Origin: Acidobacterium capsulatum ATCC 51196
GTDB lineage: Bacteria; Acidobacteriota; Terriglobia; Terriglobales; Acidobacteriaceae
Assembly (NCBI RefSeq): GCF_000022565.1
Contig: NC_012483.1
Span: 3,720,001 to 3,784,000, forward strand
Length of the DNA stretch: 64,000 nucleotides
Direction: 5' to 3'
Part shown: piece by piece, positions 1-8,362 of the stretch
How positions within the stretch are numbered: position 1 is the first letter of the stretch
Layout: every line of letters starts with the position of its first letter
Position numbers and translations under genes: made by a program
The notes under the pieces: generated by a model
The model's database searches: none
What the model saw: the letters and a program-made list of their open reading frames with translations, nothing else
What the model was told of the DNA's origin: nothing

Positions 1-59
1 TCGGCGAGTCTTTACAAATCCAATCCACTTGGCCGTAGAACGGGCAACGCGCTCGCTAG

Positions 60-257
60 GGCCCGGAATGGCACACGGGTGCGGCACAAGGCCGCGTCGG
101 CGACACCACGGACAAGTGGATCGTCGAGCATGTGGAAGAGTGGTTTCGCCTGATATCGCGAGGTGGGGTTTTTCATGCTGGATGGTTGATGCTCTTTTGG
201 CTAGGCGCGATTGGGTTCGAATCGGCCACAGAAGCGGCTAAAGTTCGCTTTCCTTGA
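60..257 (+). other. possible 3' end of an unrecognised gene
   Basis: An open frame without a convincing start runs to a TGA at 255-257. Its translation reads like protein (KWIVEHVEEWF, then an aromatic stretch FHAGWLMLFWLGAIGF that could be a membrane segment). An in-frame TAG at 57 blocks extension upstream. It may be a decayed gene tail. No family was recognised. Confidence 0.2.
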
Positions 258-299
258 CAGCTTAGGAGAAGAGCTATACATTCCTAATCATATTAGGAG
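254..299 (+). promoter_or_regulatory. promoter and candidate PadR operator
   Basis: A perfect -35 hexamer TTGACA lies at 254-259 and a -10-like TATACATT at about 275-282. Just downstream is a perfect inverted repeat, CCTAAT-3 nt-ATTAGG (283-297), and TTAGGAGA occurs twice (262 and 292). The second copy doubles as the Shine-Dalgarno of the padR gene. PadR proteins commonly bind such palindromes near their own start and autoregulate; that role here is inferred. Confidence 0.5.
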
Positions 300-307
300 A
301 GATTTGC

Positions 308-649
308 ATGCCCGATCAGGCTCAGCTTCTTCCAGGAACTCTCGATCTGCTCATCCTGCGGGCCGTATCGCTTGGACCTCTGCACGGATATGGGATTTTG
401 CTGCGGATTGCGCAGATTTCAGGACAGGCACTGTTGGTGGAGCAGGGGGCGCTGTATCCGGGGCTGTTTCGTTTGGTTCGTCAAGGATTTCTGAAAGCGA
501 AGTGGGGCGTCTCTGATGCGAACCGGCGCGCCAAGTATTACGAGCTGACGGTTGCGGGTCGAAAGCGGTTGCGGGAAGAGACAGAAAGCTGGAATAGGCT
601 TGCGGCTGCCATTGCCTCCGCGCTTTCCGCGCAACCGGGAGAACTATGA
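308..649 (+). CDS. PadR family transcriptional regulator
   Basis: This is a 113-residue cytoplasmic DNA-binding protein of normal PadR length. The N-terminal pattern (LLPGTLDLLILRAVSLGPLHGYGI) is the PadR winged-helix signature. It is followed by the wing region around GALYPGLFRLVRQGFL and a C-terminal helix expected to dimerise. The ATG follows AGGAGA at good spacing. Its stop overlaps the ATG of the next gene (ATGA), so the two are translationally coupled. In acidobacteria PadR regulators often sit directly before ADOP permeases and probably control them; the effector is unknown. A palindrome upstream suggests autoregulation. Confidence 0.93.
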   Translation: MPDQAQLLPGTLDLLILRAVSLGPLHGYGILLRIAQISGQALLVEQGALYPGLFRLVRQGFLKAKWGVSDANRRAKYYELTVAGRKRLREETESWNRLAAAIASALSAQPGEL

Positions 650-3303
650 GACTTTTTGACGCAATACTCGCTCGTTGGTCCGCGCTTATGCATCGCTCGG
701 CAAAGAGGAACGAGCTTGACGAAGAACTGCGGAGCCACCTTGTGCATCGCACGGATGATCTTGAACGCAGCGGGTTGTCACGCGCGGAGGCGGAGCGGCA
801 GGCACGCGTGGAATTTGGCGGGCTGGAACACTACCGGGAGGAGGCGCATGCTGCCCAGGGATGGCAATGGGCGGAAGCGCTCTTGCGGGACGTGCGGTTT
901 GGAGTGCGTGTTCTGAAGAAGTCACCTGCCTTCACCGCGGCGGCAGTGATCACTCTGGCGCTGGGCATTGGAGCGAATACGGCTCTCTTTACGCTGGTGC
1001 GCGAGATCCTTCTGGGCCCACTGCCGGTACGCGCCGCCAAGCGCCTGGTTGTGATCTGGGACAGCAATCCAGCGCTGGGTCTGAAGCGGGTGGGGCCAAG
1101 CGGGCGGGATTATCTCGATTGGCGGGAGCAAAAGGTCCATGCATTTGAAGATCTCTTTCTCTTTGAGCATGGCACGGGAACGGTGACGGGAAACGGAGAA
1201 CCGGAGCAGGTGGCCGGACTGCGGGTGACTACCAACTTCGGAAATTTCTTCGGGATCGTGCCTGTGGCGGGACGAACCTTTCTGCCCAAAGAGGAACATG
1301 CGCGGCTTAATCTAGCGATTCTGAGTTACCGCTACTGGAAGCGGAAGTATCAGGGGAATCCGGCCGTGTGCGGACGGAGCATGATTCTCAACGGCGAGAA
1401 TTACACGATCATCGGCGTGCTGCCCGCTTCGTTCGACGAGCTGTTTCCGGTGGATGTGGTGGTTCCGTTTGACGATGCGTGGCTGCATAGGGCGGACTCA
1501 GATCTTGGTGTGTTCGGAAGGCTGCGGCCGGGCGTGCGTGTGAGCGAAGCGACAGCCGAGATGCGCGCGGCCATGGCGCGAATTGCGCTGCAGCGGCCCG
1601 AGCGGAAGGGTTTCGGTACGGTACTAGTGCCGCTGGAATCCGTGCGCATGGAGTACATTCGTCCGGCGCTGTTGGTGCTTCAATGCGCGGTGGCGTTCAT
1701 TCTGATTCTTGCGTGCGCGAATGTGGCGAATCTGATGTTGTCTCGCGGCATGAGCAGTCGGCAGGAGATGGCGGTGCGTATCTCACTGGGGGCCACGCGG
1801 AAGCAGATTGTCCGGCAATCCATTGTGGAAAGCTCATTGCTGGCGATTCTTGGAGGCGCGCTTGCCCTGCTGCTGGCGATGGGAAGCGTGCATTTGTGGG
1901 CGCGATACGGACCGACGCAGATTCCTGTCCCCAATGCGGCGTCGGAAGTGACGCTGCCGGCTGTTCATCTTGGAATGAGTGAAGTTTTGTTCACACTGGC
2001 TATATCGCTTGGAACGGGGATTCTGTTTGGGCTGATTCCGCCGCTGCGGCTGTTAGACGGCAATATGCAGAACGCGTTGAAGAATGGCGGACGCGGAACG
2101 ATCGGCGAAGTGCGCGGACAGAGAACACGCACCGTGTTGGTGGTTGTGGAGGGCGCGCTGGCGCTTCTGCTGGTGGTTGGCGCTTCACTGATGATCAAGA
2201 GCTTTGCACGCCTGCTGTCCATCAATCCGGGCTTTGATCCGAACAGACTTTTGACTCTGCGCATCAAGCTGCCCGAAGACGCTGCCGGTTCAAAGTATCA
2301 AGACCCCTGGAAGCGCGGCGCAGCATTCCATGATTTTCTCGAGAAGGTGCGTAACCTGCCCGGTGTCCAGTCTGCCGCTTTGACGGAGATTGTGCCGCTG
2401 AGCCAGGACGACATGGACCGTGGACCGTTCTCTATCCAGGAGAAGCCGGAATCTAACGTTACGTTATCTGCCGATTATCGGGACATCAGCACGGGGTACT
2501 TTGAAACCATGCGGATTCCTTTGCTGCAGGGCAGGACTTTCGCGGAGACCGACGACCCAAAGCATCCGCGCGTAGTGGTTATCGATGAGACTTTGGCGCG
2601 CGATTATTTTGGAACGGAAAGCCCGCTGGGAAAGCATATTGTTCTTCCGTATGGCTCGCGCATTCCGCGAGAGGTGATCGGGGTTGTGGGTGCGGTGCGC
2701 GACTCCACACTAAGCGGCGCGCCAGAGGCCACTATCTACTTCCCCTATATGCAGGGACCGGATCAGACCCTGAGCATGGTGGTGCGTACGGCACTGCCGG
2801 AAGGCAGTGCCCTTCCTGCAATTCGCAATGCGATCTGGTCTGTCGATCGGAACCAGCCAGTATTCGACGTGAGGACGATGTCGGTGATCATGGGGAATGT
2901 AACCTCGGCTCCCAGGATTGCGTTTATACTGCTGGACATTCTGGCTCTGGTAGCCGTTGTTCTGGCGGCGATCGGCATCTATGGCGTGACAGCCTATAAC
3001 GTCGGCCAACGAACGCAGGAGGTAGGCGTTCGCCTGACTTTCGGCGCCACGCCGAATGCGATTTTGTACATGCTTGTGCGTCAGGCGACAACGCTCACTC
3101 TTCTCGGAGTAAGTGCTGGGTTGCTTTGCGCACTCGTCATGACCCGGCTTATGTCGAGCCTTCTTTATGGGGTCAGCAGTACAGACCCTGTCGTCTTCCT
3201 GGGAGGATCCTTGCTGGTTTTAATTGTGGCGACCATTGCATGCTATCTTCCTGCGCGGCGGGTTGTGCGGGTGGATCCGCTGGCGGCTCTGCGTTCGGAG
3301 TAG
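646..3303 (+). CDS. ADOP-type FtsX/MacB-like permease
   Basis: This 885-residue inner-membrane protein belongs to the acidobacterial duplicated orphan permease (ADOP) group. A cytosolic N-terminal domain of about 90 residues precedes the first membrane segment (residues about 97-120, FTAAAVITLALGIGANTALF). A MacB-type periplasmic domain and an FtsX block with several membrane helices follow (about 340-450). A second periplasmic domain and second FtsX block (about 760-880) end in the typical PARRVVRVDPLAALRSE. It has no ATPase of its own and no ABC ATPase gene is adjacent, as is usual for the family. It is coupled to padR by a 4-bp overlap. The transported substrate is unknown; export of toxic compounds or lipoprotein-related work is possible from MacB homology. 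Confidence 0.92.
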   Translation: MRLFDAILARWSALMHRSAKRNELDEELRSHLVHRTDDLERSGLSRAEAERQARVEFGGLEHYREEAHAAQGWQWAEALLRDVRFGVRVLKKSPAFTAAAVITLALGIGANTALFTLVREILLGPLPVRAAKRLVVIWDSNPALGLKRVGPSGRDYLDWREQKVHAFEDLFLFEHGTGTVTGNGEPEQVAGLRVTTNFGNFFGIVPVAGRTFLPKEEHARLNLAILSYRYWKRKYQGNPAVCGRSMILNGENYTIIGVLPASFDELFPVDVVVPFDDAWLHRADSDLGVFGRLRPGVRVSEATAEMRAAMARIALQRPERKGFGTVLVPLESVRMEYIRPALLVLQCAVAFILILACANVANLMLSRGMSSRQEMAVRISLGATRKQIVRQSIVESSLLAILGGALALLLAMGSVHLWARYGPTQIPVPNAASEVTLPAVHLGMSEVLFTLAISLGTGILFGLIPPLRLLDGNMQNALKNGGRGTIGEVRGQRTRTVLVVVEGALALLLVVGASLMIKSFARLLSINPGFDPNRLLTLRIKLPEDAAGSKYQDPWKRGAAFHDFLEKVRNLPGVQSAALTEIVPLSQDDMDRGPFSIQEKPESNVTLSADYRDISTGYFETMRIPLLQGRTFAETDDPKHPRVVVIDETLARDYFGTESPLGKHIVLPYGSRIPREVIGVVGAVRDSTLSGAPEATIYFPYMQGPDQTLSMVVRTALPEGSALPAIRNAIWSVDRNQPVFDVRTMSVIMGNVTSAPRIAFILLDILALVAVVLAAIGIYGVTAYNVGQRTQEVGVRLTFGATPNAILYMLVRQATTLTLLGVSAGLLCALVMTRLMSSLLYGVSSTDPVVFLGGSLLVLIVATIACYLPARRVVRVDPLAALRSE

Positions 3304-3369
3304 CTACATCTCCTATGCGCATGGCAGCCTTATGTGCTCTCAAGTGACGCATCCTCGCCAAATGCGCTC

Positions 3370-3389
3370 GCCGCCGCAGCGGCTTTGTT
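3370..3389 (+). terminator. Rho-independent terminator after the permease gene
   Basis: The stem GCCGC-CGCA-GCGGC is followed by TTTGTT. It lies 67 bp after the permease stop. The group II intron begins immediately after the T-run, so the terminator probably served as part of the intron target. Confidence 0.6.
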
Positions 3390-5321
3390 GTGCGCCGGGC
3401 ATGTTCAATAGCTTGGAGGTGCAAGTCCTCTACCCGACCTGATGGAGGTAAGGGTTAGCAAGAACGCAAGGGCTACCGTCGCGAGGCGGGGTTTGAAGGA
3501 AGCGTGGAGCAAATGCGCGAGTCGATGGACAAAAACCGGATACAAGGCGTGAGCGTAGGGCGAGCGGGCAACTTACCGCGAAGCCCATATCCATTAAGTA
3601 CGCGGAGCGTAGATCCGGCGACTGTGCGCAGAAGGCGATTGAGCTTACCCCGGGAGGTCTGCTCCGTGTCGCTTCGGCGACTGAGGCTGCCGCGAGGCAT
3701 CCTGACCGCGAAGCAGAAGTCAGCAGAGGGCATAGTAGGCCATGAGGTCGGCAAAGCTAGTGAGGCACTCCAAAGCCGAAAGGCGGAGTCAACAGATAGG
3801 CTGAGCCGGGAACGGTGGTTGAAGGCCCGAACGAGAGGAGAGGCAAGTAGGACATGAGTCTCAATAACGACATGCGGCAGAACATCCAGGGCAATCTGGA
3901 CTTCTCGTCTCCGCCAACGGGTGAAGCCCGGAGGGCGGGAAGGGAAGGGTCCGAATCGTTGAGGACGGCGAGTGACCCCGAAAGCCCAGCTAGGACAGAT
4001 CAAACGATGGAGGAGATCGTTGAACGAGAGAATCTGAAGGAAGCATTACGACGGGTCAAGGCGAACAAAGGTGCTCCGGGCGTTGACGGAATGACGGTCA
4101 ACCAACTCGGTGGCCACCTGAGACAGCACTGGCCAACCATCCGGGAACAACTGCTAAGCGGAACATACAGACCAGAGCCGGTGAAGCGGGTAGAGATACC
4201 GAAACCGGACGGCGGAGTGCGCAAGCTGGGTATTCCGACGGTACTGGATCGATTCATCCAGCAAGCGGTCATGCAGGTTCTGCAACGGCGATGGGATCCG
4301 GAGTTTTCCGATCACAGCTACGGTTTTCGTCCGCGGAGATCGGCTCATCAGGCTGTAGCGCAGGCACAGCGGTATATCGCTGCAGGCTATGGCTGGGTGG
4401 TTGACCTCGACTTGGAGAAGTTTTTCGATCGAGTCAATCACGACAAACTGATGGCGCAGATCGCCAAGCGGGTCGAGGACAAGCGGCTGCTGAAACTCAT
4501 CCGGGCGTTGCTGAATGCCGGGGTGATGGAAAACGGGTTGATCAGCCCAAGCGTGGAAGGGACTCCCCAGGGAGGTCCACTCTCGCCCCTGTTAAGCAAT
4601 CTCGTGCTCGACGAACTCGACCGCGAACTGGAGCGCCGGGGACATCGACATGTCCGCTACGCAGATGACTGCAACATCTATGTGCGCAGCGAACGTGCGG
4701 GTCAACGGGTGATGAGGAGCATTACGCTCTTCATCACTCAGCGCCTCAAGCTCAGGGTAAATGAGACCAAAAGCGCGGTAGCACGACCGCAGGAGCGAAA
4801 GTTCCTCGGGTTTAGTTTTACGGACGGCCCAGAGATCAAACGAGCGATTGCTCCGAAGGCTCTGGAGCGGTTCAAAGACAAAATCCGGGAGATCACGCGA
4901 CAGGCCAAGGGTGTCAGCATCGAGACGACAGTGAAGCGACTGGCCACTTATATGGTGGGATGGCGCGGATACTTCGGCTTTTGCGAAACCCCCGAAGTGC
5001 TGATCGGGCTTGTTCGTTGGGTGCGACTCAGGCTGCGATGCGCACTCTGGCGACAATGGAAAACCCCACGTCGTCGCCGGGCTGCGTTGCTGCAACTGGG
5101 AGTACGTCCGCGATTGGCCACCAATACGGCCGGTAGTGGTCGAGGCCCATGGTACCTTGCCCGCGCCAAAGCTCTGTCTGTGGGAGCTTCGAATGCATAC
5201 TTCCGCTCGCTCGGCCTTCCTTCACTGTTCGAGAACTGCTAGCCTAACTTCTCGAACCGCCGTGTACGGACCCGTTCGCACGGTGGTGTGGCAGGGGTCG
5301 GCAGGTGACTGCCGCCCCTAT
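3390..5321 (+). mobile_element. group II intron, complete copy
   Basis: The element starts at GTGCG, the group II 5' consensus, directly after a terminator hairpin. About 460 nt of structured RNA domains precede the reverse transcriptase frame. Downstream of that frame is a recognisable domain V (about 5252-5290, arms around GAACCGCCG and CGGTGGTG) and a domain VI hairpin ending near 5321. The boundary at the 3' end is approximate by a few bases. Size (1.93 kb), intact reading frame and intact ribozyme ends suggest a potentially mobile intron. Confidence 0.8.
3854..5242 (+). CDS. ltrA: group II intron reverse transcriptase/maturase
   Basis: This 462-residue protein splices the intron and copies it into DNA target sites. 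After a disordered N-terminus it shows the reverse transcriptase blocks in order: KANKGAPGVDGMT (about 70), the YGFRPRRSAHQA block (about 155), DLDLEKFFDRVNHD (about 183), GTPQGGPLSPLLSN (about 237) and the catalytic YADD (about 270). A maturase X region with the GWRGYFGF motif follows near residue 370. No C-terminal HNH endonuclease domain is visible. The frame is intact, unlike the second intron's enzyme at 30.4-31.9 kb. The ATG follows GGCAAGTAGGAC. It is encoded inside the intron and needs no other gene. Confidence 0.93.
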   Translation: MSLNNDMRQNIQGNLDFSSPPTGEARRAGREGSESLRTASDPESPARTDQTMEEIVERENLKEALRRVKANKGAPGVDGMTVNQLGGHLRQHWPTIREQLLSGTYRPEPVKRVEIPKPDGGVRKLGIPTVLDRFIQQAVMQVLQRRWDPEFSDHSYGFRPRRSAHQAVAQAQRYIAAGYGWVVDLDLEKFFDRVNHDKLMAQIAKRVEDKRLLKLIRALLNAGVMENGLISPSVEGTPQGGPLSPLLSNLVLDELDRELERRGHRHVRYADDCNIYVRSERAGQRVMRSITLFITQRLKLRVNETKSAVARPQERKFLGFSFTDGPEIKRAIAPKALERFKDKIREITRQAKGVSIETTVKRLATYMVGWRGYFGFCETPEVLIGLVRWVRLRLRCALWRQWKTPRRRRAALLQLGVRPRLATNTAGSGRGPWYLARAKALSVGASNAYFRSLGLPSLFENC

Positions 5322-5533
5322 GCCGTTCAAGTCGGCCAGTCTTCAGAGATCCGTGTCCGGTCAAGTTGACGGAAAACGGGCTAGCCTGACATGTGCGCCT
5401 AGTCGTCCGTTGTTGCCAGCAGCCCGAGGCACTCATTGACCCAAGTCGCATGGTTCGATAGCGCGATACTATCGAGGCGTCTCTCTGCCTTTCAACGCAC
5501 CCTGAATGCCGTCTAGATTGTCGCGGCGGGCGA

Positions 5534-5890
5534 TTATTTGGCGGTTTTTCTGGTAACACGAACTTGAACCTTTTTGTGCCGGACGATCAGGGGTGAGTGC
5601 TTCCGGGAAGCTCGCCATTTCAGCCCGCCGCTCTCTATGAATGCCTTGTTCCCGCTGAAATCGAACAAGGACATTTCGGTGATCCCGAATACGTCTTTGA
5701 GACGCTGCAAGGTAGGGCGGCTGACGAAACTCTTCCCCCGCTCTATCAGGTTGACGAGATCCACTGATCGGCCGATCAGTTCCGCCAATTCTTGCTGGCT
5801 CAGATCGTTGTCTCTGCGCAGACTTTTAATCCGGATACCGAAATCCGGCTGGTCAACCTCGATATCTGCGGGTTTCTGCTGCACTCCCAA
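5534..5890 (-). CDS. XRE-family helix-turn-helix protein
   Basis: This small DNA-binding protein (up to 118 residues) has a Cro/CI-type HTH at about residues 18-72. The helices are IKSLRRDNDLSQQELAELIG and SVDLVNLIERGKSF, followed by a basic C-terminal tail. The start is either TTG at 5890 or the GTG two codons later. It lies 73 bp from a second XRE gene on the same strand (5964-6233). Both are transcribed away from the sigma-factor gene at 6330. Their targets are not evident; control of the neighbouring sigma/receptor operon or an orphan antitoxin-like role are both possible. Confidence 0.8.
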   Translation of the reverse strand: MGVQQKPADIEVDQPDFGIRIKSLRRDNDLSQQELAELIGRSVDLVNLIERGKSFVSRPTLQRLKDVFGITEMSLFDFSGNKAFIESGGLKWRASRKHSPLIVRHKKVQVRVTRKTAK

Positions 5891-5963
5891 AGTTTGTTAA
5901 GGAGCGAGTTTTCGTTACACCGAGCCAGATTACGGGTTATACTCTGCGTAAATTGGGAGCGGA

Positions 5964-6233
5964 CTATTCTCTTGGCGGGGTTTCCGGGGCGAAATCGAAA
6001 AAATCGCGTACAGGAATATTGAGAGAGATCGAGAATGCCTCGATCGACTCAAATGAGGGTGCGTTAAGGCCCCTTTCGACAAGGCTCAGGAAGTCGACGG
6101 AGATATCGAGAAGCTCTGCAAATTCTTCTTGAGTCATGCTGCGGCGCTTGCGGATTGAACGCAATTTCTTGCCGAATTGCTTCCTCAAGGTAGCCACACG
6201 TGGAGTGTGGCTGAGCGTACGAGTTGATAACAC
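5964..6233 (-). CDS. XRE-family helix-turn-helix protein
   Basis: This 89-residue protein consists almost only of a Cro/CI HTH (KLRSIRKRRSMTQEEFAELL, then SVDFLSLVERGLNAPSFESI, residues about 24-75). It ends IPVRDFFDF, a common C-terminus of small XRE regulators. The start is probably GTG at 6233. It is divergent from the sigma-factor gene, with 96 bp between the starts, so a shared regulatory region is likely. It resembles the protein at 5534-5890 in layout but is clearly a different sequence, so it is not a recent duplicate. Confidence 0.82.
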   Translation of the reverse strand: MLSTRTLSHTPRVATLRKQFGKKLRSIRKRRSMTQEEFAELLDISVDFLSLVERGLNAPSFESIEAFSISLNIPVRDFFDFAPETPPRE

Positions 6234-6329
6234 CGAGTATCGCTACGGATTTTGGCAATACTTTCAAGCGAGGACTGCTGCTCCGATGTTTCGCGCCAAC
6301 AATACCGTCCAGTCGCCCCGAGGTTCAGA

Positions 6330-6989
6330 ATGACCTCCGACGCCGTCTCTTACTTCCCGAAGGCGATAGCGCCAGAGGCCGATGAGACCTCCGGCCCGGA
6401 AAAAGTAGCTGTCAAAAGGGCGGCCCAAGGGATTTCGCCGCTCAACGAAATCTCAGACGAGAAGCTGCTGAAGCGAGTCGGCAAAGGGGACAGGGACGCC
6501 CTGTCCGTGCTCTTCCGGCGGCATGCGCGGGCGGTGTTCAGCGTGGCTTGCCGTATCCTCCGCGATGAGAGCGAAGCGGAGGATCTGGTTCAGGAATTGT
6601 TCTTATTCGTCTTCCAGAAGGCCAGCGTCTACGATCCGGCGAAGAGTTCCGGGGCTTCGTGGATCATCCAGATGGCCTATCATCGCGCCATCGACCGCAA
6701 GCGCTACCTGGGCGTCCGGCATCACTACACCTCGCAGGAGATCGAGGAGGAGAGATTGCCTGCCCTGAAGGGGAAGCCCTCCATCGATGGCGTCGCGGCG
6801 CGAACCCTGCTGGAGAAGTTTCGTGGGGAGCTTTCTGCCGAGCAGAGACAGACGCTCGAAATGCATTTGTTTGAAGGGTATAGCTTTCACGAGATTGCCG
6901 AGCGTACGGGCCAGAGCTTTACCGGCGTAAGGCATCATTATTACCGGGGCCTCGAACGGCTGCGTCAGCATGTCTTTGCCAAAAGATGA
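6330..6989 (+). CDS. ECF-type RNA polymerase sigma factor
   Basis: This 219-residue sigma factor directs RNA polymerase to a specific regulon. Region 2 is seen in LFRRHARAVFSVACRILRD and the following SEAEDLVQELFLFVF block. Region 4 is seen in LSAEQRQTLEMHLFEGYSF and HEIAERTGQSFTGVRHHYYR. The ATG at 6330 is preferred because GAGGTTCAG precedes it; an in-frame TTG 78 nt upstream is weaker. A membrane anti-sigma gene follows 51 bp later, then a TonB receptor and an S9 peptidase. This order matches lasso-peptide uptake and degradation loci in proteobacteria, where a FecI/FecR-like pair controls the receptor and isopeptidase. The inducing signal is inferred, not seen. Confidence 0.9.
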   Translation: MTSDAVSYFPKAIAPEADETSGPEKVAVKRAAQGISPLNEISDEKLLKRVGKGDRDALSVLFRRHARAVFSVACRILRDESEAEDLVQELFLFVFQKASVYDPAKSSGASWIIQMAYHRAIDRKRYLGVRHHYTSQEIEEERLPALKGKPSIDGVAARTLLEKFRGELSAEQRQTLEMHLFEGYSFHEIAERTGQSFTGVRHHYYRGLERLRQHVFAKR

Positions 6990-7040
6990 GTCAGTGGTGA
7001 GAAGATTAGGGAACAGTTGTTATCGGCGGGAGCTAAGCGG

Positions 7041-8276
7041 GTGAACCCTCAATTTCATGAAGAGTTCATTGCACTGGGCACGCTCTTCTTCTCGGGAGAA
7101 CTGTCACAGGAAGAGTGGGCGCTCCTGCAGGTGCATCTGGCCTACTGTGACTCCTGCCGGGAGCACTTCGAGCAACTGCAACGCATCCACCAGGACATCA
7201 TTCCGGAGATGGCGGCCGCGGCCGCCGCCGAGCACGCAGACGATAGGGTTGCGGATCGATTCTCGCTCGATGCCGCTGAAGAACGGCTCATGCAGGAGCT
7301 GGACCGGATGCCTGCTCCTGAGAAGAAGCGTTCGCCCGGCAAACTCGTCTGGGGCCTCGCCGCGGGAGTGGTGGTCGCGGGGGCTCTGGGAGCTTTGTGG
7401 GGCATGCATCTTCCGGTGAGGCGCGCGAACCCGGCTTCTTCCATGGAGGCTCACAATACTCCGCCCGCTCCGATGCCGGCGCCGCGCGCGGCTTCCGTGC
7501 AGAAGACGGCTCAGCCGGAACCTTTGATCGAAGAAGCCGAGGCGAAGAAATCTGACGAGTTGAGCAAGCAGCTCAAGGCCTCGAAGACTCGGTACGCTCA
7601 GTTGTCTGTGACTGCGAAGGAGACACAGCAGCAACTTGCCGAGCTGCAGGCTCAGGAGCAACAGATAAGCAATGAGCGCGATGCGCTGCAGCAGGAGCTT
7701 GCTCAGGCCCAGGCTCAGATTCAAACCCTGAAGACGGCATCTGCCACGATGACCTCGGCTGTGCAGAACCAGAACCTCCGGCTTGCAGATTTGCAGACGA
7801 CGGTGGATGTGCTGAATTCATCGCTGAATGAGAAGAACCGGCTGCTGGCGCTCGATAAGCAGTTCCTCGCCCATGACCGGCAGATTCGCAATCTGATTGC
7901 TGCGCGGAATCTCTACATCGCGGACATCTACGATGTGAAAGACAACGGCGAAACCGCCAAGCCGTTCGGGCGAATTTTCTACACGAAGAACACCTCTCTT
8001 GTGTTCTACGGCTACGACCTGGACAAACATGTTCGGCGCAATAAGCTGGTTTCTTTCCAGGCCTGGGGCAGCGGCAACGACCAGCCGGAGGTGAGCCTGG
8101 GATTGTTCTCCAAGGATGGAAAGCAGAAGTGCTGGATACTGCACTTCAACAACACGAAGACGCTGGCGCGGCTCAACAAGGTGTTCGTGACCGTCGAGCC
8201 TCAAGGCGGCAGCAACAAACCAACAGGCAAGCAAATTCTGATGGCCTATCTTCGCATTCAGCCAAATCATCCGTAA
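7041..8276 (+). CDS. membrane anti-sigma factor with zinc-finger and RskA-like C-terminus
   Basis: The protein is about 411 residues. The N-terminal cytoplasmic zinc-binding anti-sigma pattern is H32-x3-C36-x2-C39 (HLAYCDSCREHF). One membrane helix (about 101-122, LVWGLAAGVVVAGALGALWG) is followed by a long Gln/Ala-rich coiled coil (about 170-275, periplasmic). The C-terminal domain ends in VTVEPQGGSNKPTGKQIL, the type of ending found in anti-sigma-K proteins. GTG at 7041 after CGGGAG is chosen as start; a TTG at 7017 is possible. It probably holds the upstream sigma factor at the membrane until a periplasmic signal arrives. The extended coiled coil is longer than in most zinc-finger anti-sigma proteins. 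Confidence 0.85.
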   Translation: MNPQFHEEFIALGTLFFSGELSQEEWALLQVHLAYCDSCREHFEQLQRIHQDIIPEMAAAAAAEHADDRVADRFSLDAAEERLMQELDRMPAPEKKRSPGKLVWGLAAGVVVAGALGALWGMHLPVRRANPASSMEAHNTPPAPMPAPRAASVQKTAQPEPLIEEAEAKKSDELSKQLKASKTRYAQLSVTAKETQQQLAELQAQEQQISNERDALQQELAQAQAQIQTLKTASATMTSAVQNQNLRLADLQTTVDVLNSSLNEKNRLLALDKQFLAHDRQIRNLIAARNLYIADIYDVKDNGETAKPFGRIFYTKNTSLVFYGYDLDKHVRRNKLVSFQAWGSGNDQPEVSLGLFSKDGKQKCWILHFNNTKTLARLNKVFVTVEPQGGSNKPTGKQILMAYLRIQPNHP

Positions 8277-8362
8277 CGGCGGAATGCGCAGGGACAACAT
8301 TCTGGGACCACCCGTAGATCGGAGGAGCCTGACTCACTCTCGATCTTCTGGAGCGCCACCCG

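Noticed and set aside
3504-3857. 117-residue open frame before the intron reverse transcriptase
   Set aside because: It lies in the structured RNA domains of the intron; composition is Arg/Ser-rich and there is no family.
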